Shown here: piece by piece, positions 7,493 through 14,394 of the stretch
How the letters are laid out: the number at the start of each line of letters is the position of its first letter
Position numbering within the stretch: the first letter of the stretch is position 1
NCBI GenBank assembly: GCA_002369175.1
Contig: DFES01000164.1
Location: 1 to 23,262, forward strand
Length of the DNA: 23,262 nucleotides
Reading direction: 5' to 3'
Source of the DNA: Selenomonadaceae bacterium UBA3796
GTDB lineage: Bacteria > Bacillota > Negativicutes > Selenomonadales > Selenomonadaceae
Notes under the pieces: model-generated
The model's database searches: none
What the model saw: only the letters and a program-made list of their open reading frames with translations
What the model was told of the DNA's origin: nothing
Position numbers and translations under genes: made by a program

Positions 7493-8835
7493 AGATAAAG
7501 GAAGCATGGAGAAAATTCATAGACGGGGACAAGAACAAGCAGGAAACAGAGTTCCTGGCCTCCATTCTGGAGGTGACGGAGACGCCGCCTTCCCCCGTGG
7601 GGCGCATGGTTCTTTGGACGATCGTGGCTCTCATTGTGGTGGCCGGGATATGGCTCTTCGTGGGAGAAGTGGACGAGGTGGCTGTGGCCAGGGGCCGCAT
7701 CATTCCCGTTGGCAATGTCAAGATCGTCCAGTCCTCCAATAAGGGCGTCATCAAGGAGCTCTTTGTGAAGGAGGGGGATTTCGTCCAACAGGGGCAGACC
7801 CTCCTGACACTGGACACCACGAAAACCCAGGCGGATGTGGATCAGCTCAGGAAGCAGGTTGCTTACTATGATATGACGGTGAAGCGGCTCCAGGCGGAGA
7901 TGAACGATGAGACTTTCGTTCCTCCGGTTTCCCAGGATCTGGACCAAAAGGATGTGGAGTCCCAGGTTGCTCTTTATCGGAGCCGTCGGACGAAGCTCAT
8001 GGCGGATCAGGAGAAGAACAGGGCTTCTATTGCCCAGGAGGAAGCAGCCATCCAGTCTTCCATGGCGACCCAGCAGAAGTATCTGTCCATGCTGGCAGTG
8101 GCGCAGGAGAAGGAGAGCCGCCTCAACCAGCTTTATAGCCAGGATGCTGTGTCCTACTTCCAGCTTCTGGAGGCCCGCCAGACCCGGGTGGAGTACCAGA
8201 AAAGCGCCGAGGCTATGGCGGAGGAGATCACAAAGGAGCGGGCAAAGCTCGCCGAGGCCATTGACAATCAGGCCACCACGGATTCTGCTTATCGGCAGGA
8301 TACCATGACCCAGCTGGTGGAGGCAAAGAAGCAGCTCAATACCTACCAGGAGGAGCTGACAAAGGCCACGGAGACCAACTCCCAGTCCGTCATCACGGCT
8401 CCGGTATCGGGGCGCGTCAACCAGCTGTCTGTCCATACAGTGGGCGGCGTTGTCTCAGAGGCGCAGTCCCTCATGATGGTCGTGCCGGAAGATGCCTTCA
8501 TGGAAGTGGAGGTCTATGCGGACAACAAGGATATCGGCTTCATCGAGAAGGGCCAGGAGGCAGAGGTGAAGGTGGAGACCTTCAACTTCCAGAAGTTCGG
8601 CATGGTGACGGCGGAGGTGACGGAGATCAGCCCCGACGCCATTGAGGATCCACAGGACAAGGAAAAGGACAAGCGGTACCGTCTCTATCTCTCCGTGGAG
8701 AAGGATGAGAGCGGCATCACCCTGCAGCCGGGCATGAATGTGACGGCAGAGATCAAGATCAAGAAGAAGCGCATCATCGACTTCTTCCTCGACCCCTTCC
8801 GCCAGTATCAGGACGAAGCTTTGAGGGAGAGATGA
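7489..8835 (+). CDS. HlyD-family membrane fusion (adaptor) protein
   Basis: This 448-residue periplasmic adaptor would link the ABC transporters to an outer-membrane channel. A short cytoplasmic N-terminus is followed by one transmembrane helix (about residues 39-58, MVLWTIVALIVVAGIWLFV). A split lipoyl-like half-motif comes next (GNVKIVQSSNKGVIKELFVKEGDFVQQGQ is interrupted around residues 75-105). A long Gln/Glu/Lys/Ala-rich coiled coil covers about 112-290. The second lipoyl half (ITAPVSGRVNQL) and a beta-barrel domain (VEVYADNKDIGFIEKGQ) lie between about 300 and 400. It overlaps the upstream ABC gene by four bases and ends one base before the next ABC gene, so all three are co-translated. 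AGAGG (7477-7481) is the likely ribosome binding site. Confidence 0.93.
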   Translation: MKIKEAWRKFIDGDKNKQETEFLASILEVTETPPSPVGRMVLWTIVALIVVAGIWLFVGEVDEVAVARGRIIPVGNVKIVQSSNKGVIKELFVKEGDFVQQGQTLLTLDTTKTQADVDQLRKQVAYYDMTVKRLQAEMNDETFVPPVSQDLDQKDVESQVALYRSRRTKLMADQEKNRASIAQEEAAIQSSMATQQKYLSMLAVAQEKESRLNQLYSQDAVSYFQLLEARQTRVEYQKSAEAMAEEITKERAKLAEAIDNQATTDSAYRQDTMTQLVEAKKQLNTYQEELTKATETNSQSVITAPVSGRVNQLSVHTVGGVVSEAQSLMMVVPEDAFMEVEVYADNKDIGFIEKGQEAEVKVETFNFQKFGMVTAEVTEISPDAIEDPQDKEKDKRYRLYLSVEKDESGITLQPGMNVTAEIKIKKKRIIDFFLDPFRQYQDEALRER

Positions 8836-8836
8836 T

Positions 8837-10960
8837 ATGGCGAATTTAGATACGGCTCTCGCGTGTCTTGTACAGATCGCGGGACATTTCTCCATCCCGG
8901 CGGACTACCGCCAGCTGGAGCGGGCTTATATCGTGGATGCCAATGCGGCGGATACGGTTACCCTGCTCCAGGCGACGCAGGACATCGGCCTCAAGGCCAG
9001 GAAGTTCGAGGGCGTGGATGTCAAGCGGCTCGTGCGCATGCCCATGCCGGCGGTATGCCGCATGCAGCAGGGGAACTATGTGGTGGTCATCGGAGGGAAC
9101 GAAGAACAGATTGTCTTCTTCGATCCCCTCCATCCCGAGGGGCGCCTGGCGGCAAAGATCGGGGCTTTTGCCAAGCTCTGGTCCGGCGAGGTGGTACTTT
9201 TCACGAAGCGGTTCCATGTGGAAAAGCTGACGGAAAAGGTGGAGAAGTTCGGCTTCTCCTGGTTCCTCCCCGTGGTGATGAAGTACAAAAGCCTTCTGGT
9301 AAAGGTGCTGTTCATCTCCCTTCTGCTGCAGCTCTTCGGAATACTGACGCCCCTTTTCACCCAGTTCATCATCGACAAGGTGCTGGTGCATCACAGCCTG
9401 AGCACCATGGATGTGCTCATCATCGGCATGATTCTGGTGGCGCTCTTCAACAACTGGATGCTGGCGCTCAGGTCTTATCTTTTCATCAATACCACGAACA
9501 AAATCGACGTGGTGCTGTCCTCCCACCTGTTCCGCAAGATTTCGGAGCTTCCGGTGCGATTCTTCGACAAGTGGCAGGTAGGTGATGTGGTATCCCGCAT
9601 GAACGAGCTGGAGACCATCCGTGGTTTTTTGACGGGCTCGTCCCTGACGGTTGTCCTCGATATTATCTTCGCCATCGTCTATATTGCCGTCATGTTCGTC
9701 TACAGCGCGGAACTCAGCTACATTGTCTGGGTGACGATTCCCATCTATGTGCTGCTCAATGCGGTCATCGCGCCGATTTACAAGCGGCGCATCAATGAGA
9801 AGTTCCTGCTGAATGCGGAGCAGCAGTCCTTCCTCATTGAGACGGTGACGGGCGTGCGCACGGTGAAGACGCTGGGCGTGGAGCGCACCTTCGTGGAGCG
9901 CTATGAGGAGGTGCTTTCCCGTTTCCTCAAGAGCGCCCTTGGCGTGCTCAATGTGGCAAATGCGGCGGGGAGCATCGGCATGTTCCTTCAGCAGGCGTTC
10001 CATCTTGCGATTCTCTGGATCGGCGCCTACAATGTCATGGAGGGGAAACTCTCCGTGGGACAGCTCATCGCTTTCCAGATGCTGGCGGGTCAGGTCATTG
10101 CCCCGATTCTCCGCCTGGTGAATCTCTGGCAGCAGTTCCAGACCATCCGCGTCTCCATGGCGCGCCTTGGGGATATCATGAACGAGAAGAGCGAGCCGGC
10201 CTTCAATCCCAATCGCACGACCCTTCCCAGTCTTCAGGGGGAGATCGTGTTCAGCGATGTGAATTTCCGCTACAAGGCAGACGGCAAGAACATCCTTTCG
10301 GATGTGAATCTGCGGATCCCCCCCGGAGCACGGGTGGGAATCGTAGGACATTCCGGCTGCGGAAAGTCCACCCTCACCAAGCTCATCCAACGGCTCTATG
10401 TGCCGGACAGCGGGCGTGTGCTCATCGACGGGGTGGACATTGCCCAGGTGGAGACGGCGTGGCTCCGCCGCCAGATCGGCATCGTTCTCCAGGAAAACTT
10501 CCTCTTTGCGGGAACCATCAAGGAGAACATTTCCATTGCCATGCCGAACATCGGGGAGGAAGCCGTCATGACTGCGGCTCAGCTCTCCGGTACGGATGAG
10601 TTCGTCCAGGATATGCCCCACAAGTACGAGACCTTCGTGGGCGAGCGCGGCAGCCTTCTCTCCGGAGGCCAGCGGCAGCGCGTATCCATTGCGAGAGCAC
10701 TGCTGCTGGATCCCAGGATCTTGATTTTCGATGAGGCCACCAGTGCCCTGGATACGGAGTCGGAGCAGCATATCCTGAAGAACATCGACCAGATTGCCCG
10801 CGGCAGGACGATGATCATGATTGCCCACCGGCTTTCCACCGTGAGGAACTGCGATTTCATTGTGGCCATGGACAAAGGCCGCATCGTGGAAGTGGGCAAG
10901 CACGAGGAACTCATGGCAAACCGCGGATATTATTATCATCTGTATGCATCCCAGGAATAA
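8837..10960 (+). CDS. type I secretion ABC transporter/ATPase with C39-like domain (second paralogue)
   Basis: This 707-residue HlyB-family protein has the same layout as the first ABC gene but is clearly diverged. The N-terminal C39-like domain (TALACLVQIAGHFSI) aligns with the helix following the catalytic site of C39 peptidases. The catalytic cysteine position appears to be Thr, so it is protease-dead. The membrane domain covers about 150-440. The ATPase core is complete: Walker A GHSGCGKST (about 504), VLQEN Q-loop, LSGGQRQR (about 608), ILIFDEATSALD (about 628) and IAHR. The start codon is one base after the HlyD-type stop, and GAGGGAGAG inside the end of that gene serves as ribosome binding site. 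Two complete ABC subunits around one adaptor suggest either a heterodimer or two alternative exporters sharing the adaptor. A strong terminator follows. Confidence 0.92.
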   Translation: MANLDTALACLVQIAGHFSIPADYRQLERAYIVDANAADTVTLLQATQDIGLKARKFEGVDVKRLVRMPMPAVCRMQQGNYVVVIGGNEEQIVFFDPLHPEGRLAAKIGAFAKLWSGEVVLFTKRFHVEKLTEKVEKFGFSWFLPVVMKYKSLLVKVLFISLLLQLFGILTPLFTQFIIDKVLVHHSLSTMDVLIIGMILVALFNNWMLALRSYLFINTTNKIDVVLSSHLFRKISELPVRFFDKWQVGDVVSRMNELETIRGFLTGSSLTVVLDIIFAIVYIAVMFVYSAELSYIVWVTIPIYVLLNAVIAPIYKRRINEKFLLNAEQQSFLIETVTGVRTVKTLGVERTFVERYEEVLSRFLKSALGVLNVANAAGSIGMFLQQAFHLAILWIGAYNVMEGKLSVGQLIAFQMLAGQVIAPILRLVNLWQQFQTIRVSMARLGDIMNEKSEPAFNPNRTTLPSLQGEIVFSDVNFRYKADGKNILSDVNLRIPPGARVGIVGHSGCGKSTLTKLIQRLYVPDSGRVLIDGVDIAQVETAWLRRQIGIVLQENFLFAGTIKENISIAMPNIGEEAVMTAAQLSGTDEFVQDMPHKYETFVGERGSLLSGGQRQRVSIARALLLDPRILIFDEATSALDTESEQHILKNIDQIARGRTMIMIAHRLSTVRNCDFIVAMDKGRIVEVGKHEELMANRGYYYHLYASQE

Positions 10961-10990
10961 CGAGGCGGGAACATATCGCAGCTGCTAATT

Positions 10991-11038
10991 GAAGGTTGCC
11001 CCGGGAAGGGAAGAACTTCCTGGGGCAGCCTTCTTTTT
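10991..11038 (+). terminator. intrinsic terminator of the secretion operon
   Basis: An 18-bp stem (10991-11008 with 11016-11033, two G-T wobbles) encloses a 7-base loop and is followed by TTTTT (11034-11038). Confidence 0.92.
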
Positions 11039-11111
11039 GTTCCCGAACAAAGAATTATTTTTAAAAAGAAGAGTTTCTTGGTAAAACTCTGTAAATTCCA
11101 AGGAATGGATA

Positions 11112-11140
11112 TTTACAAATAATTTCTTGTATGGTATAAT
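11112..11140 (+). promoter_or_regulatory. promoter of the ComK-like gene
   Basis: TTTACA (11112-11117), a 17-base spacer and a perfect TATAAT (11135-11140) preceded by TGG make a near-ideal extended -10 promoter. The upstream flank is A+T rich. The leader of about 90 bases contains an imperfect direct repeat, TATGTCTTAAATAT (11161-11174) and TATGTCCTAAAATAT (11202-11216), and the palindrome TATGTACATA (11194-11203), which could be regulator sites. Confidence 0.8.
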
Positions 11141-11237
11141 GTGAAAGTGGATTTGGGACGTATGTCTTAAATATGTTCGTGAACGGTGTACTTTATGTAC
11201 ATATGTCCTAAAATATAGTGTGGAGGAGGATCGACGC

Positions 11238-11795
11238 ATGCCCAAGAAAAACGGACACGCATATCATGAACTGGAGATGATGGTTGCAGGGTACGGAGAG
11301 AGAGGGATCTGCACGTTGCTCTACTGGAGGGACGGAACGGTGGAGGAGGTCGCTGTGAAGCCTGCGGCAATGGTGAAGCGGATTGCGGAGCACTACGGGA
11401 AAACGCCCCAGTCCGTCAGGAAGCAGTGGAGATGCATGCATCGGGAAAAGGAGGCGGAGCGGTTCGAGAAAATGGCCATTCTCGTCATCAGTCCCGGCAT
11501 CGTGCTGATGCCCGTGAAGGTGGCGCAGGAGATGGTTGGGAGGGATCCTGCCATCGGATACGTGAATCTTGCACAGCCCGTCCGGTTCCTTGAGGAGAAG
11601 GACGGAGCGGGCGTCCGGAGCAGGATCGTTTTTCGGGAGAGTCCACACTCCCTCCGGTCCGCATGGACCTGCAGAACCCTTCGCAGGCATAGGGATGCGG
11701 CACTGCTCTTCTCACGGGAGGAGGAGCGCCGCCATGCCATGGAGATGCGGATCGTGGAGCGGGCGAATGTGTATCTGAACTGGTACGAGCAGTAA
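11238..11795 (+). CDS. ComK-like transcription regulator (probable)
   Basis: This is a 185-residue basic protein. The GTG at 11220 is rejected as start because GGAGGAGG (11222-11229) is ideally spaced for ATG 11238. I see a resemblance, by eye, to the ComK competence regulator of Bacillus. An early ICTLLYWRDGTVEEVAVKPAAMV segment is read in parts here: ICTLLYWRDG then VEEVAVKPAAMV (residues 24-45). Later come KMAILVISPGIVLMPV (78-93, like the ComK strand ending in FLFPT), IGYVNL (106-111) and an Arg-rich helix after SPHSLRSAWT (135-144, like the ComK SFENQVYRTAW region). ComK proteins bind A+T-rich boxes and often regulate themselves. If the match is right, it would control DNA uptake or a similar late programme. 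It stands alone with its own promoter and terminator. An unrelated fold cannot be excluded. Confidence 0.5.
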   Translation: MPKKNGHAYHELEMMVAGYGERGICTLLYWRDGTVEEVAVKPAAMVKRIAEHYGKTPQSVRKQWRCMHREKEAERFEKMAILVISPGIVLMPVKVAQEMVGRDPAIGYVNLAQPVRFLEEKDGAGVRSRIVFRESPHSLRSAWTCRTLRRHRDAALLFSREEERRHAMEMRIVERANVYLNWYEQ

Positions 11796-11799
11796 ACGG

Positions 11800-11862
11800 C
11801 AAAAGGAAAGGCCGCACTTCGTTATCCCCCGGAGGGATCTCGAAGTGCGGCCTTTCCTTTTG
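11800..11862. terminator. bidirectional terminator between convergent genes
   Basis: A perfect 22-bp inverted repeat (11800-11821 with 11841-11862) has A-rich and T-rich outer ends. The 19-base loop itself can form a small ATCCC/GGGAT stem. It serves the ComK-like gene on the plus strand and the secreted-protein gene on the minus strand. Confidence 0.9.
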
Positions 11863-11873
11863 CTGCTGCAATG

Positions 11874-12815
11874 TTATTTCCGGTTCACGATGGAAATGAT
11901 TTCCTGGGTTGCGTCTTTGAGGAATTCGTGTTCTGCGGCTCCTCTTTTTACATCCGCAGGGATGGCGGTCGGTATTGCCGACGAATCCTTGGTGGAGGAC
12001 AGGTAGGCATGCAGGTTGCAATAATAGCCGATGGAGGCGAGGAAAGCGGTCTCTTCCGGTGTCAGGGTGATGATGCCCTGATAGGAATCCTCAAGAACTG
12101 CCTTGGCGTAGCCCCGCATGATTTCCGTGAGATCCATCGCCACGGTGACGGTTTCTCCGGTGTCCTTATTCACCGTCCAGATGACCTTGAGGTCATTTGC
12201 CGCAGCCGCTGCATTGAAATAGCGGATGAAGTACTCCGCCTCGGCTTTTTCCTGGGGGGGCAGAGCCTGGAGACGGTCGCTGCTCACATCGATGGCTGCC
12301 AGTTTTGCTCCGTCAATGAGGATATCCATTCTCAGGAGATTGGCGCCTTCCTTGGTGGACGTTACGGATTTCACGGTTTCGGCATACCGGTTCTTGATTG
12401 CTCTGTCATCCGTGGCCAATACGTCCAGGAACCAGGTGATACCGGCGAGAACATTGTCGTGCTGCCAAGCGCCGTCGCGATTGCCGTACAGGGAAATCAC
12501 ACCGCCGGAGCGCTCTGCGTAGAGGGGGATATTGACCTGTTTGGTTGCCAGGGTGTCCATGTCCGTGTAGCCCCAGGAAAGCGACCCCTGGGCGACGCTG
12601 GCTCCGTCCGGCCACGCTCTTCCGGTCAGAAGGGTGTTTGCCTGGAAGGTAGGTCCGTTGAACATCAGATCCAGACGGAAGGGCCTGGAATCCTTCATGG
12701 ACGGGAAGTACGCATCCCGAAAGTCCTGCAGGCCATCTTCTGCGGCCAGTGCCTTTCCGCCGGCCGTTATGCACAGAACAGCGAACAGGACAGCCATATA
12801 CTTCAATAACCTCAT
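11874..12815 (-). CDS. secreted or periplasmic protein of unknown function
   Basis: This 313-residue protein starts at the ATG whose complement is 12813-12815, supported by AAGGAGGA seven to eight bases upstream. An in-frame extension to 13019 would hide the signal peptide and is rejected. The N-terminus MRLLKYMAVLFAVLCITAGG ends in ALAA followed by EDG, a clear Sec signal with a likely signal peptidase I site after about residue 25. The mature part alternates predicted beta strands, for example FRLDLMFNGPTF, ANLLRMDILIDGAKL and DLKVIWTVNKDTGETVTVAM, and ends in an alpha-helical tail. The pattern recalls LolA-like or DUF6612-type lipid or cell-wall associated sheets, but I do not recognise a family. 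It is divergent from the DUF1659 gene and convergent with the ComK-like gene. Confidence 0.8.
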   Translation of the reverse strand: MRLLKYMAVLFAVLCITAGGKALAAEDGLQDFRDAYFPSMKDSRPFRLDLMFNGPTFQANTLLTGRAWPDGASVAQGSLSWGYTDMDTLATKQVNIPLYAERSGGVISLYGNRDGAWQHDNVLAGITWFLDVLATDDRAIKNRYAETVKSVTSTKEGANLLRMDILIDGAKLAAIDVSSDRLQALPPQEKAEAEYFIRYFNAAAAANDLKVIWTVNKDTGETVTVAMDLTEIMRGYAKAVLEDSYQGIITLTPEETAFLASIGYYCNLHAYLSSTKDSSAIPTAIPADVKRGAAEHEFLKDATQEIISIVNRK

Positions 12816-12981
12816 CGAACATTCCTCCTTTATGGATTGCACTAATCCTTCGAATATTAAGATGTATTCGCCGTCAAATGGCAAAATCCTTTTCCAGGTG
12901 AAAAAAGAAAACAACATGTTTTTTCGGGGCTGATTTTCCGCCTCCTTTTTGCAAGTGGATGAGTGAAAGGGGGTGAGAGAA

Positions 12982-13194
12982 ATGGCAAGGACAGCGGCAA
13001 CGACGAAACTGACGCTCAAGGTGATGCTCGGCGAAGAGGACGGGAAAGCTCTCTACGGGCAGCGCAGTTTCAGTCACATCAACCCGGAGCTTTCCGATGA
13101 GGATGCGCTCTCTATCGGAAGGAAGCTCGGCGCACTGCAGGCCTATGAGCTGGCAGGTGTGAACCGCACGGATGCGGGAGGACTCAGCGAGTGA
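12982..13194 (+). CDS. DUF1659-family small protein
   Basis: This is a 70-residue protein of the DUF1659 type, judged from the conserved KLTLKVMLGEEDGKALYGQRSFSHI beginning, seen in parts as KLTLKV then QRSFSHINPELSDEDA, and from the C-terminal helix ending in LAGVNRTDAG. The ATG at 12982 is chosen over GTG 12973, because AGGGGG (12968-12973) is the ribosome binding site. DUF1659 and DUF2922 genes commonly occur side by side in Firmicutes, as they do here 35 bases apart. Their function is unknown. A short YvrJ-type membrane gene that often completes the set is not seen before the terminator. Confidence 0.75.
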   Translation: MARTAATTKLTLKVMLGEEDGKALYGQRSFSHINPELSDEDALSIGRKLGALQAYELAGVNRTDAGGLSE

Positions 13195-13229
13195 GGGTTC
13201 CTCGGATGAGAAAGAGAAGGTGAAATGCT

Positions 13230-13442
13230 ATGAAGAATGTCTTGAAGATGACGATGCTTCTTTCCAACGGCAAGACGGTGACTTACAGTCTTGCGGATCC
13301 CAAGGATGGGCTGGCAAAGACCGAGGTCCAGGCGGTGCTGGAGGAAATGGCGGAGAAGCGGGCCGTTGTGGTGGGGGATGCCTTCGCCGTGGCCATGAAG
13401 GAGGCTTATATCCAGAGTACGGAAAAGCGTGAACTTGCATAG
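13230..13442 (+). CDS. DUF2922-family small protein
   Basis: This is a 70-residue protein recognised by the motif MTMLLSNGKTVTYSLADPKD followed by an acidic helix (EVQAVLEEMAEKR) and a final strand-turn, typical of DUF2922. AGAAGGTGA (13215-13223) precedes the ATG by six bases. It is the second gene of a two-gene unit with the DUF1659 gene and is closed by a hairpin terminator. The role is unknown. Conservation of the pair across Firmicutes suggests that the two proteins act together. Confidence 0.75.
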   Translation: MKNVLKMTMLLSNGKTVTYSLADPKDGLAKTEVQAVLEEMAEKRAVVVGDAFAVAMKEAYIQSTEKRELA

Positions 13443-13462
13443 CAGGTAGGTAAACAACGAAA

Positions 13463-13503
13463 GAGCCGGCAGGCGTTCCCATGGAACATCTGCCGGCTCC
13501 TTT
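13463..13503 (+). terminator. probable terminator of the DUF1659/DUF2922 unit
   Basis: A long stem (13463-13479 with 13483-13499, two imperfect positions) has a CAT loop and is followed by only a weak T tract (CTTT). It lies between convergent genes. Confidence 0.65.
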
Positions 13504-13577
13504 GCTGTGTCGGTCATCCTGCCGAAGCGGAGCCCTCTTTTGTTTCCATCCGCGTCGGCATGTTGGGTTGTAGTTTT

Positions 13578-14126
13578 TCACAGGAATTTCTGTATGAGGT
13601 TCGAGGCGAGGTTGCGCCCTCCCCGGCCGCTGTCTCCTCCGGTGCAGGCCATGGAGGCAGTATAGCGGTCATCGCCGTAGTATTTGAGTTTGTAGTGTTT
13701 TTTTGTCTGCTCGGCTATGTCGATGCCCAAGTCGTTCAGTTTGCGACGCAGGCTGGCATCCAGTTCCTTGTAGCCCTTCAGGGCGGTTTTGAGGCTCTCG
13801 GCTTTCTTGTCCGGGATGCCTTGTATGTTGTTATGGGCGATGAGGTCATCCAGCACATCCGCGCGGCGGCTGCCATTGGATATGCCTTTTCGGGCCTCCT
13901 TCAGGACATCCATCAGGATTTCGTGGATTTCTCCGGGATAGAGGTCGCATTCGGCTCCCGCGCAGAGAAGCTCGCTTCCCACAGATTTTCCGGCAACGGA
14001 ATGATCCTGGAGACGCTGCTCCAGTGTGGCTTTTTCTTCCCGGAGTATTTCATTTTCGGCCTGCAGGTCATCGATTTTCCGGTCGTACCAGGCCATCATT
14101 TCTTCCAGTGTTCGTGGCTTTTCCAT
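13578..14126 (-). CDS. coiled-coil protein of unknown function
   Basis: This is a 182-residue cytoplasmic protein. The ATG at 14124-14126 (complement) is preferred over an upstream in-frame codon at 14162, because an AGGAGAAG ribosome binding site lies about seven bases before it. Residues 1-45 form a charged coiled coil (DRKIDDLQAENEILREEKAT). The middle is helical (YPGEIHEILMDVLKEAR, then RRADVLDDLIAHNN). The C-terminal 60 residues look conserved and basic, with LKYYGDDRYTASMACTGGD and a GRGGRN segment that could contact nucleic acid or phosphate. I recognise no family. It has its own promoter, stands alone, and is divergent from the sigma-factor gene. A DNA-associated or phage-derived role is only a guess. 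Confidence 0.7.
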   Translation of the reverse strand: MEKPRTLEEMMAWYDRKIDDLQAENEILREEKATLEQRLQDHSVAGKSVGSELLCAGAECDLYPGEIHEILMDVLKEARKGISNGSRRADVLDDLIAHNNIQGIPDKKAESLKTALKGYKELDASLRRKLNDLGIDIAEQTKKHYKLKYYGDDRYTASMACTGGDSGRGGRNLASNLIQKFL

Positions 14127-14188
14127 GGGATGCTTCTCCTTGTGCGTGTGTGAATGTCGCATGTGTGTTGCGGCATGCTTCTTTTTTT

Positions 14189-14217
14189 AGAATAGCATGA
14201 TTTTCGGAAAATTACAA
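14189..14217 (-). promoter_or_regulatory. promoter of the coiled-coil protein gene
   Basis: Read on the minus strand, TTGTAA (14217-14212), a 17-base spacer and TATTCT (14194-14189) preceded by TGC form an extended -10 promoter. The start codon lies 63 bases downstream. Confidence 0.6.
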
Positions 14218-14293
14218 GAAGGAATCTATGCTTTGGAGGCTCACGGGAGAAAAAAACGAAGGATTTCGGAAGATTTTCGGAAGGATTCTTCCG
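14201..14293 (+). repeat. short direct repeats around TTTCGGAA
   Basis: Three near-identical units occur in the divergent intergenic region: TTTTCGGAAAAT (14201-14212), ATTTCGGAAGAT (14263-14274) and TTTTCGGAAGGAT (14274-14286). The last also forms a hairpin, CGGAAG with CTTCCG (14278-14283 and 14288-14293). They could be regulator sites shared by the two divergent genes. No convincing promoter for the sigma-factor gene was found here, but a perfect palindrome AGGATATCCT is present at 14340-14349. Confidence 0.4.
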
Positions 14294-14394
14294 CGCAAGG
14301 CTCCCATAGGCCGGTGTGACCGCGAAGGCTTTGCGTGTTAGGATATCCTCAGCGCGAATCTATGGGAAGCCGGTTTCCCCAAGGATGGGAGCAT

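Noticed and set aside
5231..7507. Long minus-strand open frames opposite the two ABC transporter genes (also 8846-10939)
   Set aside because: Both mirror genuine transporter genes with complete motifs on the plus strand. Their products are His/Gln/Arg-rich low-information sequences without domains.
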